The notes: generated from the sequence alone by a model not told the origin. A stretch of DNA of 13,329 nucleotides from Oribacterium parvum (GCA_938022235.1 CALIEL010000379.1:1-13329); one strand, 5' to 3'; counted from the first letter of the stretch, positions 1-7,055 are shown. A program made the numbers and translations.

Positions 1-52
1 GTTTGGACGATTTCCCGCAAAAGGAACATCTTACTTTATCATCCGGTTTCAT
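1..52 (-). CDS. clpX: ClpX, ATP-dependent Clp protease unfoldase subunit (5' end only)
   Basis: Only the first 17 codons are in the window, reading MKPDDKVRCSFCGKSSK. The CxxC pair (Cys9 and Cys12) begins the N-terminal zinc-binding domain of ClpX, which recruits substrates and adaptors. ClpX is the AAA+ ring that unfolds proteins and threads them into ClpP. It lies directly behind clpP, 30 bases after the clpP stop codon, so the two are probably co-transcribed. An AGGAAG ribosome binding site lies at about 63-68. An in-frame ATG at position 58 would add Met-Pro to the N-terminus, so the start may be 58 rather than 52. The identification rests on a short but very characteristic sequence and its position. 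Confidence 0.9.
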   Translation of the reverse strand, partial: MKPDDKVRCSFCGKSSK

Positions 53-82
53 AGGCATATTTCTTCCTGCTTTCCTTATTTT

Positions 83-709
83 TTATTTCTTTTCTAAATC
101 TGTTCTTTTCTGGAAAATGTGGTCAACCAGACCGTAGTCCAGAGCCTGCTCCGCAGACATCCAGTAATCTCTCTCCGTATCCGCCATCACCTTTTCAAAG
201 GGCTGCTTACAATTTTCCGCCAAAATCTTGGCTAAGTTCTTCTTGGTACGGAGAATCCACTCTGCCGTAATCTGAATCTCTGTAGCCTGTCCCTGGGCAC
301 CGCCTGAAGGCTGGTGAATCATAACCTCCGCATTGGGAAGAATCATTCTCTTTCCCTTGGCTCCCCCCGCCAGTAAGAAGGCTCCCATGGATGCCGCCAT
401 ACCTACACAGATGGTGGAAACGTCACACTTAATGTACTGCATGGTATCATAAATTCCCATTCCTGCGGTTACTGAGCCTCCCGGAGAATTGATATAAAGG
501 GAGATGTCCTTGTCCGGATCCTCAGACTCCAAGAAAAGCAGCTGGGCAATAACCAGAGATGCGGTATCGCTGTTTACCTCGTCTCCCAGGAAAACGATTC
601 TTTCGTTTAAGAGTCTGGAAAAAATATCATAGGAACGCTCTCCCCTACTGGTGGACTGGATAACGTAGGGAATGGTTGTTATATTTTGTGGATAGGAAAA
701 ATTCTTCAT
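83..709 (-). CDS. clpP: ClpP, ATP-dependent Clp protease proteolytic subunit
   Basis: Encodes a 208-residue serine peptidase of family S14, close to the usual 195-210. ClpP forms a double heptameric barrel in the cytoplasm and degrades proteins delivered by ClpX or ClpC. The catalytic triad is visible as Ser107 in GMAASMGA, His132 in MIHQP and Asp181 in ERDYW; the His-to-Asp distance of 49 matches E. coli ClpP. The oxyanion-hole segment NSPGGSV is at residues 74-80. The start is set by a near-perfect GAGGAGG ribosome binding site at about 716-722, six bases before the ATG. The gene follows tig after a terminator and precedes clpX. The short N-terminal stretch before IPYVIQ is normal for a processed propeptide. 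I could not identify a convincing promoter between tig and clpP. Confidence 0.98.
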   Translation of the reverse strand: MKNFSYPQNITTIPYVIQSTSRGERSYDIFSRLLNERIVFLGDEVNSDTASLVIAQLLFLESEDPDKDISLYINSPGGSVTAGMGIYDTMQYIKCDVSTICVGMAASMGAFLLAGGAKGKRMILPNAEVMIHQPSGGAQGQATEIQITAEWILRTKKNLAKILAENCKQPFEKVMADTERDYWMSAEQALDYGLVDHIFQKRTDLEKK

Positions 710-748
710 GGTATACCTCCTCTATTATGGATTCTTCTATAGAATAAC

Positions 749-770
749 ATAGGGCAATCCTTTCCCCTAT
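749..770. repeat. Inverted repeat in the clpP leader
   Basis: Arms ATAGGG (749-754) and CCCTAT (765-770) face each other across about 10 bases. A second small inverted repeat, ATTCT/AGAAT, sits next to it at 731-745. Both lie between the tig terminator and the clpP ribosome binding site. They could be an operator or a leader hairpin for clpP. Neither resembles the CtsR heptad repeat or the CIRCE element, and chance is possible in AT-rich DNA. Confidence 0.35.
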
Positions 771-786
771 AAACCCATGGTTTAAG

Positions 787-826
787 AAAGAAAAGGACCG
801 GGAAGCCGAAACAGCCTTCTCAGTCC
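787..826 (-). terminator. Rho-independent terminator after tig
   Basis: On the minus strand a hairpin starting GGACTG and ending CGGTCC (795-826) closes over GAAG/CTTC inner pairs with one mismatch and one bulge. It is followed by a TTTTCTTT run (787-794). It lies about 25 bases beyond the tig stop codon and separates tig from clpP. Some read-through into clpP is possible because the stem is imperfect. Confidence 0.75.
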
Positions 827-850
827 TCAGTATTCTTTATTTTGGAAGCT

Positions 851-2185
851 TTACTTCTCAGCAGCTTCTTCCTTCTCTTCCTTCTTGCTCTTCTTCTCAG
901 GCTTTACAAGCTTAGCTTCGCTTACCAGCTTATCAATGGTAGCCTGAATATCCAGCTCTCTCTTAATGGAAAGCTTCTGAGAATCGCTGATGGTCTTTGC
1001 CAGATCTTCCTTCTTCATGCGGTACTGCTCTGCAATTCTCTCCAGTTCCTTCTCGATAGCTTCTTCGGTAACCTCAATGCCTTCCTTCTTCTGGATAGCA
1101 TCCAAAACCAAAGAGGTCTTGATGTTCTGAACTGCGGTCTCTCTCATCTGGCTCTTTAATCCCTCTTCTGTAAGACCGGTAATCTGCATATACTGATCCA
1201 TGGGGATGCCCTGTGCTTCCATACGTCTAGCGTAATCATAGAACATCTGATCCAGCTGCATCTCCACCATCGGCTCAGGAAGCTCTACGGAAGCATTTTC
1301 CACAACCTTTGCCACTACGTTGTTCTCTACCTGAGAAGTAGCTCTCTTCTCCTTCTCTTCCTTAATCTGCTTCTTTAAGTCTTCCTTATACTCTTTAAGA
1401 GTCTCAAACTCGGAAACTTCGGAGGCAAACTCGTCATCAGCCTTAGGAACCTGCTTCTCCTTAACAGCCTTAACATTTACCTTGAATAAAGCTTCTTTTC
1501 CTGCTAAATCCTTAGCGCCGTAGTTCTCCGGGAAGGTAACATGAACATCTACCTCTTCTCCGGCCTTTGCTCCGATCAGCTGATCCTCAAATCCGGGAAT
1601 AAAGGTTCCGGAACCGATGGTAAGAGGATAATCCTCTCCTCTTCCGCCGGGGAATTCCTTACCGCCTACAGAACCTACAAAATCGATGGTAGCGATGTCG
1701 TTCTTCTTAATAGCACGATCCACATCCACCATTCTGGAATTCTTCTCCAGTTCCTTATTCAAACGCTCGGTTACTTCCTTCGCGCTTACAGATACATCAG
1801 CCTTCTCTGCGGTAACACCGAAGTACTCTCCAAGAGTAACCTCAGGACGTACAGCAACGGTAGCGGTGAAGATGAAGTCCTTTCCCTCTCCAATCTGCTC
1901 AACGCCGATTTCAGGACGGGAAACGATGTCTAAGCCGGATTCCTTGGCAGCTGCAGGATAATGAGTATCCAAAATGTTGTTAATCGCTGCATCGTAGAAA
2001 ACCTGTGGGCCATAATGCTGCTCAATCATCTTCTTTGTAGCTTTTCCTTTACGGAAGCCGGGAATGTTGTAACGTGTCTTAGTCTTCTGGTAAGCCTGTT
2101 CTACAGCCTGAGCAAAGTCCTCTGCGGATACATCTACTGTAATCTTTGCCATATTCTTTTCTAGATTTTCTACCTTTACGCTCAT
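851..2185 (-). CDS. tig: Trigger factor, ribosome-associated chaperone and prolyl isomerase
   Basis: Encodes 444 residues, near the 430-450 typical of trigger factor, which binds the ribosome exit tunnel and shields nascent chains. The ribosome-docking signature GFRKGK is at residues 43-48, as in E. coli. An FKBP-type isomerase domain covers about 160-245 and includes FIPGFEDQLIGAKAGE. The rest is the C-terminal chaperone arm, ending in a Lys/Glu-rich tail. The start is ATG at 2185, which gives MSVKVENLEK and has GGAGG eight bases upstream. The frame stays open upstream to 2272, but that codon falls between the -35 and -10 boxes of the promoter, so the longer version cannot be made from this transcript. 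It sits upstream of clpP and clpX, a common bacterial order linking folding and degradation. Confidence 0.97.
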   Translation of the reverse strand: MSVKVENLEKNMAKITVDVSAEDFAQAVEQAYQKTKTRYNIPGFRKGKATKKMIEQHYGPQVFYDAAINNILDTHYPAAAKESGLDIVSRPEIGVEQIGEGKDFIFTATVAVRPEVTLGEYFGVTAEKADVSVSAKEVTERLNKELEKNSRMVDVDRAIKKNDIATIDFVGSVGGKEFPGGRGEDYPLTIGSGTFIPGFEDQLIGAKAGEEVDVHVTFPENYGAKDLAGKEALFKVNVKAVKEKQVPKADDEFASEVSEFETLKEYKEDLKKQIKEEKEKRATSQVENNVVAKVVENASVELPEPMVEMQLDQMFYDYARRMEAQGIPMDQYMQITGLTEEGLKSQMRETAVQNIKTSLVLDAIQKKEGIEVTEEAIEKELERIAEQYRMKKEDLAKTISDSQKLSIKRELDIQATIDKLVSEAKLVKPEKKSKKEEKEEAAEK

Positions 2186-2251
2186 TGCGCATACCTCCAA
2201 AACTTTTCTCTTATAATTTAAAAACCGCCTTTGCTGGGCTTTCGAGGGTAA

Positions 2252-2280
2252 AGTATAGCATTGAACGGACATTTCTGCAA
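2252..2280 (-). promoter_or_regulatory. Sigma-A type promoter for tig
   Basis: The -35 box TTGCAG (2275-2280) and -10 box TATACT (2252-2257) are separated by exactly 17 bases. A TGC immediately before the -10 box makes it an extended -10. Transcription should begin near 2245, giving a leader of about 60 bases before the GGAGG site and ATG at 2185. This is among the clearest promoters in the window. Confidence 0.85.
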
Positions 2281-2302
2281 TAAAAAGAAGAAAAAGCCTG
2301 CT

Positions 2303-2908
2303 TTAATCCTTTAATTTAAGATTGGAAAGCTCCTTTGCAAAACTGAGTTCTGCATTGGAATATCCTCTTTCCCCGGTAAGTTCCTCGGAAAACCAGTCTA
2401 AGGGCTGAAAAGAAAGAGCCTCCTCCTCGGAAGAAAACTCCACTTCCGCATAACAAAGTCCCTCCAGCTCTCCCTGAAATATATCCAATTCCACGGTATA
2501 AGGTCCATGGGGTATGGCATACCTAAACTTTCGTATCACCCTTCCCTCTGTCTTTCTCACCAAGGTCTCATAGGCCTCCTTTGTTAAGGGCAGGTTATAC
2601 TCCTCTCTGGAAAGTCTCCCCCTTCCTTTATAGCAAAAAATGTACTCTTCCTGCTCTTTACCTTCTGAAATACTGCCTTTCTCATTCCTGTCAGAAATGC
2701 TGCTTTTTTCTTCTCCACCGAAAATTCTACTTTCCTTCCCGTCGGAAATGCTGCTTTTCTCTCCTTCACCGGAAATGCTGCTTTCCTTCCGAATACGAAG
2801 GGTGGGATTTTGGCATAGATAGGCCTGTTCCAAAAGCTTAGAAGGATACCGATGATAATCCTCCGGAAGCCTCCTAACCCTCCATTTTCTCTCGATTTCT
2901 TGTCCCAT
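2303..2908 (-). CDS. CYTH-domain protein (adenylate cyclase/thiamine triphosphatase-like) with an internal repeat insert
   Basis: Encodes 201 residues with the CYTH fold, an eight-stranded tunnel that binds triphosphate substrates. The signature ExExK appears as EIERK at residues 4-8. Further expected charged strands are TLRIRK (36-41), YIFCYKGRGRLSREEY (89-104), VIRKFRY (124-130), VELDIF (139-144) and YAEVEF (153-158). Family members include thiamine triphosphatases, tripolyphosphatases and class IV adenylate cyclases, so the substrate cannot be assigned. Residues about 43-86 are five imperfect 8-9 residue repeats rich in Ser, Glu, Lys and Gly, inserted between the TLRIR strand and the YKG strand, where relatives have only a short link. 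The start is ATG 2908 with GAGGAG just upstream. A GTG at 2920 is also in frame but lacks a site of its own. The gene is flanked by a terminator upstream and the tig promoter downstream. Confidence 0.85.
   Translation of the reverse strand: MGQEIERKWRVRRLPEDYHRYPSKLLEQAYLCQNPTLRIRKESSISGEGEKSSISDGKESRIFGGEEKSSISDRNEKGSISEGKEQEEYIFCYKGRGRLSREEYNLPLTKEAYETLVRKTEGRVIRKFRYAIPHGPYTVELDIFQGELEGLCYAEVEFSSEEEALSFQPLDWFSEELTGERGYSNAELSFAKELSNLKLKD
2667..2790 (-). repeat. In-frame 24-27 base tandem repeat inside the CYTH gene
   Basis: On the plus strand the motif gaaatgctgctttt, or a close variant, recurs at about 2667, 2694, 2721, 2745 and 2772, so spacing is 27, 27, 24 and 27 bases. The translated units are SSISGEGEK, SSISDGKE, SRIFGGEEK, SSISDRNEK and GSISEGKE. 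All spacings are multiples of three, so the reading frame is kept. The copies have diverged, which indicates an established array rather than a recent slip. Confidence 0.85.
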
Positions 2909-2924
2909 TTCACTCCTCACAATC

Positions 2925-2952
2925 AGAGCTATGATTCTCAGACATCAGCTCT
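2925..2952. repeat. Inverted repeat upstream of the CYTH gene
   Basis: Arms AGAGCT (2925-2930) and AGCTCT (2947-2952) flank a 16-base centre, and an alternative inner TGAT/ATCA pairing is possible. The repeat lies 15-45 bases upstream of the CYTH start, just before the ribosome binding site. It may be a leader hairpin or operator. I found no convincing -10/-35 pair in the 62 bases between the upstream terminator and this site. Confidence 0.4.
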
Positions 2953-2982
2953 AATTCCGTCTAAAGTCCGTTAAATACGCAC

Positions 2983-3010
2983 AAAAAAACCGGGCACATG
3001 GCCCGGCTTT
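2983..3010 (-). terminator. Strong Rho-independent terminator after the S1 gene
   Basis: On the minus strand CCGGGC (3001-3006) pairs with GCCCGG (2990-2995) over a CATGT loop. The stem can be lengthened by G-U and A-U pairs, and is followed by seven T residues (2983-2989). It begins about ten bases after the S1 stop codon and should end the unit that begins at aspartate kinase. Confidence 0.95.
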
Positions 3011-3016
3011 AAAGTC

Positions 3017-4120
3017 TTATTCCTCAGATGCCGCCTCTACGTCTACGTCAGCTACATCTCCTTCTTCTTCAGGAAGAAGTGCCTTGATGGAAAGAGAAAT
3101 CTTGTGGTTGTCTACATCTAAATCAACCACTCTTGCTTCAATTTCCTGTCCGGGCTCAAGAACATCGGATGGCTTGTTCACATGATCCTTAGAAATCTGA
3201 GAAACATGTAATAAAGCATCGATTCCCTTGTCTAACTCGATGAATGCACCGAAGTCAGTCATTCTTGCAACTCTACCGGTAACGATCTCGCCTACGGCAT
3301 ACTTGCTCTCTGCATCCTTCCATGGGTTCTCGTTGGGGAACTTTCTGGTTAATGCGATTCTCTCTCCGCTGATTTCCTTAACCAGAACTTCTACTTCCTG
3401 TCCCGGCTTAAAGAGCTTCTTCGGATTCTCGATTCTTCCCCAGCTCATCTCGGAGATGTGAAGAAGTCCGTCTGCACCGCCAAGGTCGATGAATGCACCG
3501 AAGTCGGTAAGATTCTTAACCACACCGGTACGGATATCGCCTTCCTGTAACTCAGAGAAGAGCTTGTCATGCTGCTCTTTCTTCATAGCAGACATAATCT
3601 GCTTTCTGTCTCCAATAATTCTTCTCTTGGCTGGATTGAACTCGGTAATAACAAACTGAATGTCCTGTCCCTGATACTTGTTTAAATCTCTTTCAAAGCT
3701 ATCGGATACTAAGGAAGCGGGAACGAAAATTCTTGCTCCGTCCACTTCTACATTCAATCCGCCCTTAACAACCTGTACTACCTTACCGGTAAGAATAGCA
3801 TTCTCTTCAAATGCCTTTCTTAACTCCTCGGAAGCCTTAGACTGAAGAGCGTCTCTGTGGGAAAGAACGACCTGACCTTCACCGTCATTGACCTTCTTAA
3901 CCTTACACTCAATCTCATCTCCTACAGATACTACTGTAGTTAAGTCTAATTGGTTGTCTGCACTGTAATCACTTCTGGTCATAATTCCATCGGACTTGTA
4001 TCCGATGTTCAGTGCGATCTCATCCGGCTTCACACTGATAACAGTTCCTGTAACGATTTCCCCCGCATGAACCGACTTTAATGATTCCTCAAGCATTTGT
4101 TCAAAACTCATTTCTGACAT
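3017..4120 (-). CDS. rpsA: S1 RNA-binding domain protein, 30S ribosomal protein S1-like (four S1 repeats)
   Basis: Encodes 367 residues with four S1 (OB-fold) repeats at about 20-89, 107-173, 193-260 and 278-350. The last two are the most canonical, with GVVKNLTDFGAFIDLGGADG and GRVARMTDFGAFIELDKG, each followed by an LLHxSxxS segment. A short acidic tail follows. E. coli S1 has six repeats; four-repeat versions are usual in Gram-positive bacteria and bind mRNA on the 30S subunit, although how essential they are varies. The start at 4120 has GAGGAGG nine bases upstream, inside the end of ispH, and the genes overlap by 20 bases in different frames. In several Clostridia this same pair is fused into one IspH-S1 polypeptide; here they are separate. 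An in-frame ATG at 4111 is an alternative start. Confidence 0.93.
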   Translation of the reverse strand: MSEMSFEQMLEESLKSVHAGEIVTGTVISVKPDEIALNIGYKSDGIMTRSDYSADNQLDLTTVVSVGDEIECKVKKVNDGEGQVVLSHRDALQSKASEELRKAFEENAILTGKVVQVVKGGLNVEVDGARIFVPASLVSDSFERDLNKYQGQDIQFVITEFNPAKRRIIGDRKQIMSAMKKEQHDKLFSELQEGDIRTGVVKNLTDFGAFIDLGGADGLLHISEMSWGRIENPKKLFKPGQEVEVLVKEISGERIALTRKFPNENPWKDAESKYAVGEIVTGRVARMTDFGAFIELDKGIDALLHVSQISKDHVNKPSDVLEPGQEIEARVVDLDVDNHKISLSIKALLPEEEGDVADVDVEAASEE

Positions 4121-4973
4121 AAGTTAGAACCTCCTCTATTATTTCTTTTGGGGTGCTTGCCCCTGCTGTGATACCTACGTTGCGAATCGCTTCATCCGAG
4201 TTGAATTTAAGATCTTTCACCGTTTGTATCAGCTGGGTATTAGGGCATATCGCCCGGCATATCTCAAATAACTTCTTTGTGTTAGATGAACTGCTTCCAC
4301 CAATCACCACCATGGCGTCGGATCGTCCAGCTAATTCCTTTGCTTCTGACTGCCTTTCGAAAGTTGCGTTGCAAATCGTATTGATAACAGAAACATGATA
4401 CCCCTTTTTTTTAAAAAGCGCAAGAACTAGTTTGAATTTATCAATATGAAAAGTAGTTTGAGCCACTACAAAGATTTCCTGCCCCTCTCCATCCGGCAGT
4501 GCCTCCACCTCTTCTATGCCCTTTAGAGCCTTCACGTCTCCCTTTCCCCAGCCTAGGATTCCCTGCACTTCGGGATGCTCCGGGTCACCCATTACAATGA
4601 CTCTTTCTCCCTTTTCACTGTGTTCCCGCACAAGACGCTGAATCTTTCGTACATAGGGACAGGAACTGTCCACAATTTCGATATCTTTTCCCTGAAGCAG
4701 TTTGTAAATCTCTTCTCCTACCCCATGGGCGCGAATCACCAAAATTCCTTTTTCCAAACGGGACAGCTCTTCCTTTGTCTTTAAAAGCTTAACCCCTCTA
4801 TCCTCCAGGGCTTTTACCACCTGCTCGTTATGCACTATGGCTCCATAGGTATAAATCGGTCGTCTCTCCGACTCATCCTTCTTCTCTTCCTCGGAAAGAA
4901 CACGATAGACCGCATCCACAGCCCGTTCCACCCCAAAGCAAAAGCCTGCACTTTTCGCCAGGACCGCCTCCAT
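4101..4973 (-). CDS. ispH: 4-hydroxy-3-methylbut-2-enyl diphosphate reductase (IspH)
   Basis: Encodes 290 residues of the iron-sulfur enzyme that makes isopentenyl and dimethylallyl diphosphate in the last step of the MEP isoprenoid pathway. The three cluster cysteines are visible: Cys12 in AGFCFG, Cys105 in DSSCPYV and Cys201 in NTICNATFERQ. Substrate-binding residues are also present: His48 in IVHNE, His83 in RAHGV, and His133 and Glu135 in PEHPEVQG. The start is ATG 4973, giving MEAVLAKSAGFC and placing the first cysteine at residue 12 as in E. coli. A GAGGAA site lies in the end of cmk. A GTG at 4994 would add seven residues and is less likely. The start codon is one base beyond the cmk stop, and the end overlaps the S1 gene by 20 bases, so the three genes are translationally linked. 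Confidence 0.97.
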   Translation of the reverse strand: MEAVLAKSAGFCFGVERAVDAVYRVLSEEEKKDESERRPIYTYGAIVHNEQVVKALEDRGVKLLKTKEELSRLEKGILVIRAHGVGEEIYKLLQGKDIEIVDSSCPYVRKIQRLVREHSEKGERVIVMGDPEHPEVQGILGWGKGDVKALKGIEEVEALPDGEGQEIFVVAQTTFHIDKFKLVLALFKKKGYHVSVINTICNATFERQSEAKELAGRSDAMVVIGGSSSSNTKKLFEICRAICPNTQLIQTVKDLKFNSDEAIRNVGITAGASTPKEIIEEVLTYVRNEF

Positions 4974-4974
4974 T

Positions 4975-5643
4975 TTATTCCTCACTTCCCACACAATAGC
5001 TTAACATCTTATCCACAACTTCAGAAATAGACAAAGTACTGCTATCGATTTCAATGGCATCCTCCGCCTTTTTCAAGGGGGCAATGGCCCTGGTGCTGTC
5101 TCTGTGATCTCTTTCCTTTACTTCCATAAGCACCTGTTCAAGGCTGATTTTTTCTCCCTTTTCCAAAAGCTCCTTCCAACGTCTTTCTGCCCGAATTTCG
5201 GGAGAAGCGGTTAAATAGAACTTTTTATTTGCCTTCGGCAAAACCACCGTACCGATATCTCTTCCATCCATTACACAGGAATGCTCTTTGGCTACATTTC
5301 TCTGTAAATCCAGCAGTTTTTCCCGAACACAGCCGTATTGAGAAATCATGGAGGCTCCCTGTCCCAGCTCCGGAGTACGGATGTAGTCCGTACAATCCTC
5401 TTTGTTACAAAAAACCTTTTGCTTTTCCCCTTCGTATGCCAAGTCCACCTGTAGGGCGGGAAGAGCTTCTTCTATGCTTTTTTCCGCTGTAAAGGGAATT
5501 CCCTTTTCCGCTATTCCATAAGCAAGGCCACGATACAGTGCCCCGGTATCTACATAATAAAAGCCCAGGCTTTTCGATAGTAATTTTGCAATGGTGGATT
5601 TACCCGCCCCTGCCGGTCCGTCTATGGCTATTGTGTATGGCAT
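4975..5643 (-). CDS. cmk: Cytidylate kinase
   Basis: Encodes 222 residues, the normal size for bacterial CMP kinase, which phosphorylates CMP and dCMP using ATP. The P-loop GPAGAGKST is at residues 9-17. The nucleotide-binding segment DTGALYRG is at 32-39, MDGRDIGTVV at 125-134, and the lid region with RDHRDSTRAIAPL at about 178-190. The start has AAGGAAG a few bases upstream. The gene begins 134 bases after the flavoprotein stop and ends one base before ispH. The cmk-ispH-S1 cluster recurs in Clostridia, and cmk next to the S1 gene is also seen in Proteobacteria. It probably depends on the transcript entering from aspartate kinase and the flavoprotein gene, since no clear promoter was found in the gap. 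Confidence 0.97.
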   Translation of the reverse strand: MPYTIAIDGPAGAGKSTIAKLLSKSLGFYYVDTGALYRGLAYGIAEKGIPFTAEKSIEEALPALQVDLAYEGEKQKVFCNKEDCTDYIRTPELGQGASMISQYGCVREKLLDLQRNVAKEHSCVMDGRDIGTVVLPKANKKFYLTASPEIRAERRWKELLEKGEKISLEQVLMEVKERDHRDSTRAIAPLKKAEDAIEIDSSTLSISEVVDKMLSYCVGSEE

Positions 5644-5706
5644 GTGTTCTTCCTTTCTTTTTTCTGAAAAGCTTTGTCTTACAGACGCTTATCAAAGGTC
5701 TCTTCT

Positions 5707-5766
5707 CTACAGCTTCATCTTACTGCTCAACTTATAGCTCTACTTATAGCTTTTCTTATTATTTTT
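5707..5766. repeat. Degenerate 12-base tandem repeat upstream of cmk
   Basis: On the plus strand five consecutive 12-base units read ctacagcttcat, cttactgctcaa, cttatagctcta, cttatagctttt and cttattattttt. The two central units match at 9 of 12 positions, and the period holds exactly over 60 bases. The array fills most of the gap between the flavoprotein stop codon (5778) and the cmk start (5643). It is probably non-coding; its role, if any, is unknown. Confidence 0.6.
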
Positions 5767-5777
5767 TTATTGCATTT

Positions 5778-7055
5778 TTATTGCTCTTCTTTTAGGGATC
5801 TTCCTGCGGATTGTCCTGCTAAAACACCGGTGGAGATGGCGATTTGCATATTAAATCCTCCGGTATAGGCATCCAGATCCACTACCTCCCCCGCAAAGTA
5901 AAGTCCCGGAACCTTCTTGGCCTCAAGACTTTTCTTGGAAAGCTCCGTGGTTTCCACGCCACCCTTGGTGACTATGGCTTCCGGAAAGCCTCCCAGCCCC
6001 TGCACTGTAAAGGGGAAGCTGTAAAAGAGATTTAAAATCTTCCTTCGTTCCTCTTTCTTCAGCTCCGAGCTTTTTTTCTCTAAAGACACGCCCTGCTTTT
6101 CCAAGCGTTTCAGGAAAATGGGATAAAGCTGAGCAGGAAGATAGGATTTTAAAAGCTGATAGAGCTTTTCCTTTCCCTTGCTTTCACAGTCTCTTAGGAA
6201 AAAGCTGTCAAACTGCTCCTGTCCCATTTCCGCCTTAAGGTTAATAGCGATTTGATAGCTTCCCATAGGAGCTTCGGAAATCTCCGAACTTAGGGCCGCA
6301 CTGGCGGATAAAACCACCGGTCCTAATAGGCTGTTCTTTTGAAAATATAATTCTCCTGTCTTTTCGAAGAGGCATTTTCCCTTTTCATTTAAGATTTTCA
6401 GACCGATATGCTTTAGCTTCAGACCGGAAAGCGGGTACACATCCTCCTCCAAAACCTCCATTTTCACCAAAGAGGGATAGGTTTTCGTCACCCCTATGGA
6501 AAAGGCCTTGGCAAAGTCGTAGCCGTCTCCCGTGGAGCCCGTAGAGGGATAGCTTAGTCCTCCGGTGGCGATAATAACTTTCTTGGCTTCCACCTCCGGA
6601 AAATTTCCCTTAATCAGAAAAACATCTCCCTTTTTCCTGATAGAGTCCACCTTTTTATTCAGGCAGACCTTTACCCCTTCCTTTTGTAGAGCCTTCTTCA
6701 TGCCGTCTGTTAGAGAAAAGGCCTTATTGCTCTCCGGGAAAATGCGGCCTCCCCGTTCTTCCTTCAGCGCACAGCCATTTTTCTCCATAAAGGCAATGGC
6801 ATCCTGATTGTTAAAGTTCCGAAAGGCCCCCATAAAAAACCGGGGATTTCGAAGGATTTTCTCCATAAAAACGCTCTCCTCACAGGAATTGGTCCAGTTT
6901 CCCCTTCCTTTTCCTGTGATAAAAAGCTTCTTCCCCAGCTTTTCATTTTTTTCGAAAAGAACGACCTCTCGATTTCCGGCCTCCTTTTTCCCATAGATGG
7001 CCGCCATCATCCCCGCCGGTCCTCCGCCTATGACAAGAATGTCCATAGCCCTCAC
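5778..7055 (-). CDS. HI0933/YhiN-family FAD-dependent flavoprotein, probable NAD(P)/FAD oxidoreductase
   Basis: Encodes 425 residues, typical of the HI0933-like (YhiN) family. The N-terminal dinucleotide fold DILVIGGGPAGMMAA holds the GGGPAG motif at residues 10-15 and is followed by the acidic residue in VVLFEKN. Family hallmarks include LGKKLFITGKGRGNWTNS (about 40-57), TGGLSYPSTGSTGDGY in the middle, and the C-terminal FAD-binding run GLYFAGEVVDLDAYTGGFN. These proteins bind FAD, but the physiological reaction is not established for most members. It sits between aspartate kinase and cmk, and nothing in the context assigns a substrate. The start is uncertain: GTG 7055 has AGGA seven bases upstream, while ATG 7046 (MDILVIGGG) starts closer to the fold but has poor spacing. 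Tandem hairpins lie just upstream. Confidence 0.88.
   Translation of the reverse strand: MRAMDILVIGGGPAGMMAAIYGKKEAGNREVVLFEKNEKLGKKLFITGKGRGNWTNSCEESVFMEKILRNPRFFMGAFRNFNNQDAIAFMEKNGCALKEERGGRIFPESNKAFSLTDGMKKALQKEGVKVCLNKKVDSIRKKGDVFLIKGNFPEVEAKKVIIATGGLSYPSTGSTGDGYDFAKAFSIGVTKTYPSLVKMEVLEEDVYPLSGLKLKHIGLKILNEKGKCLFEKTGELYFQKNSLLGPVVLSASAALSSEISEAPMGSYQIAINLKAEMGQEQFDSFFLRDCESKGKEKLYQLLKSYLPAQLYPIFLKRLEKQGVSLEKKSSELKKEERRKILNLFYSFPFTVQGLGGFPEAIVTKGGVETTELSKKSLEAKKVPGLYFAGEVVDLDAYTGGFNMQIAISTGVLAGQSAGRSLKEEQ

Noticed and set aside
842..1159. Plus-strand open frame opposite tig, rich in Leu and looking like a membrane protein.
   Set aside because: It is the antisense shadow of the Lys/Glu-rich tig coding sequence (AAG/GAG read backwards gives CTT/CTC Leu), with no ribosome binding site or family match.
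2667..2790. Possible CRISPR array from regularly spaced repeats.
   Set aside because: Units are contiguous, imperfect and in frame within a gene, with no unique spacers.
2584..2913. An alternative minus-strand frame of 109 codons inside the CYTH gene that also shows a repeat (KAAFPT-like units).
   Set aside because: The repeat is only the same tandem DNA read in another frame. The CYTH frame carries the ExExK and other family motifs, and this one does not.
5538..5868. Plus-strand frames with hydrophobic, membrane-like translations around the gap before cmk.
   Set aside because: They come from the 12-base CT-rich repeat and antisense of neighbouring genes. There is no ribosome binding site and the overlapping genes are well supported.
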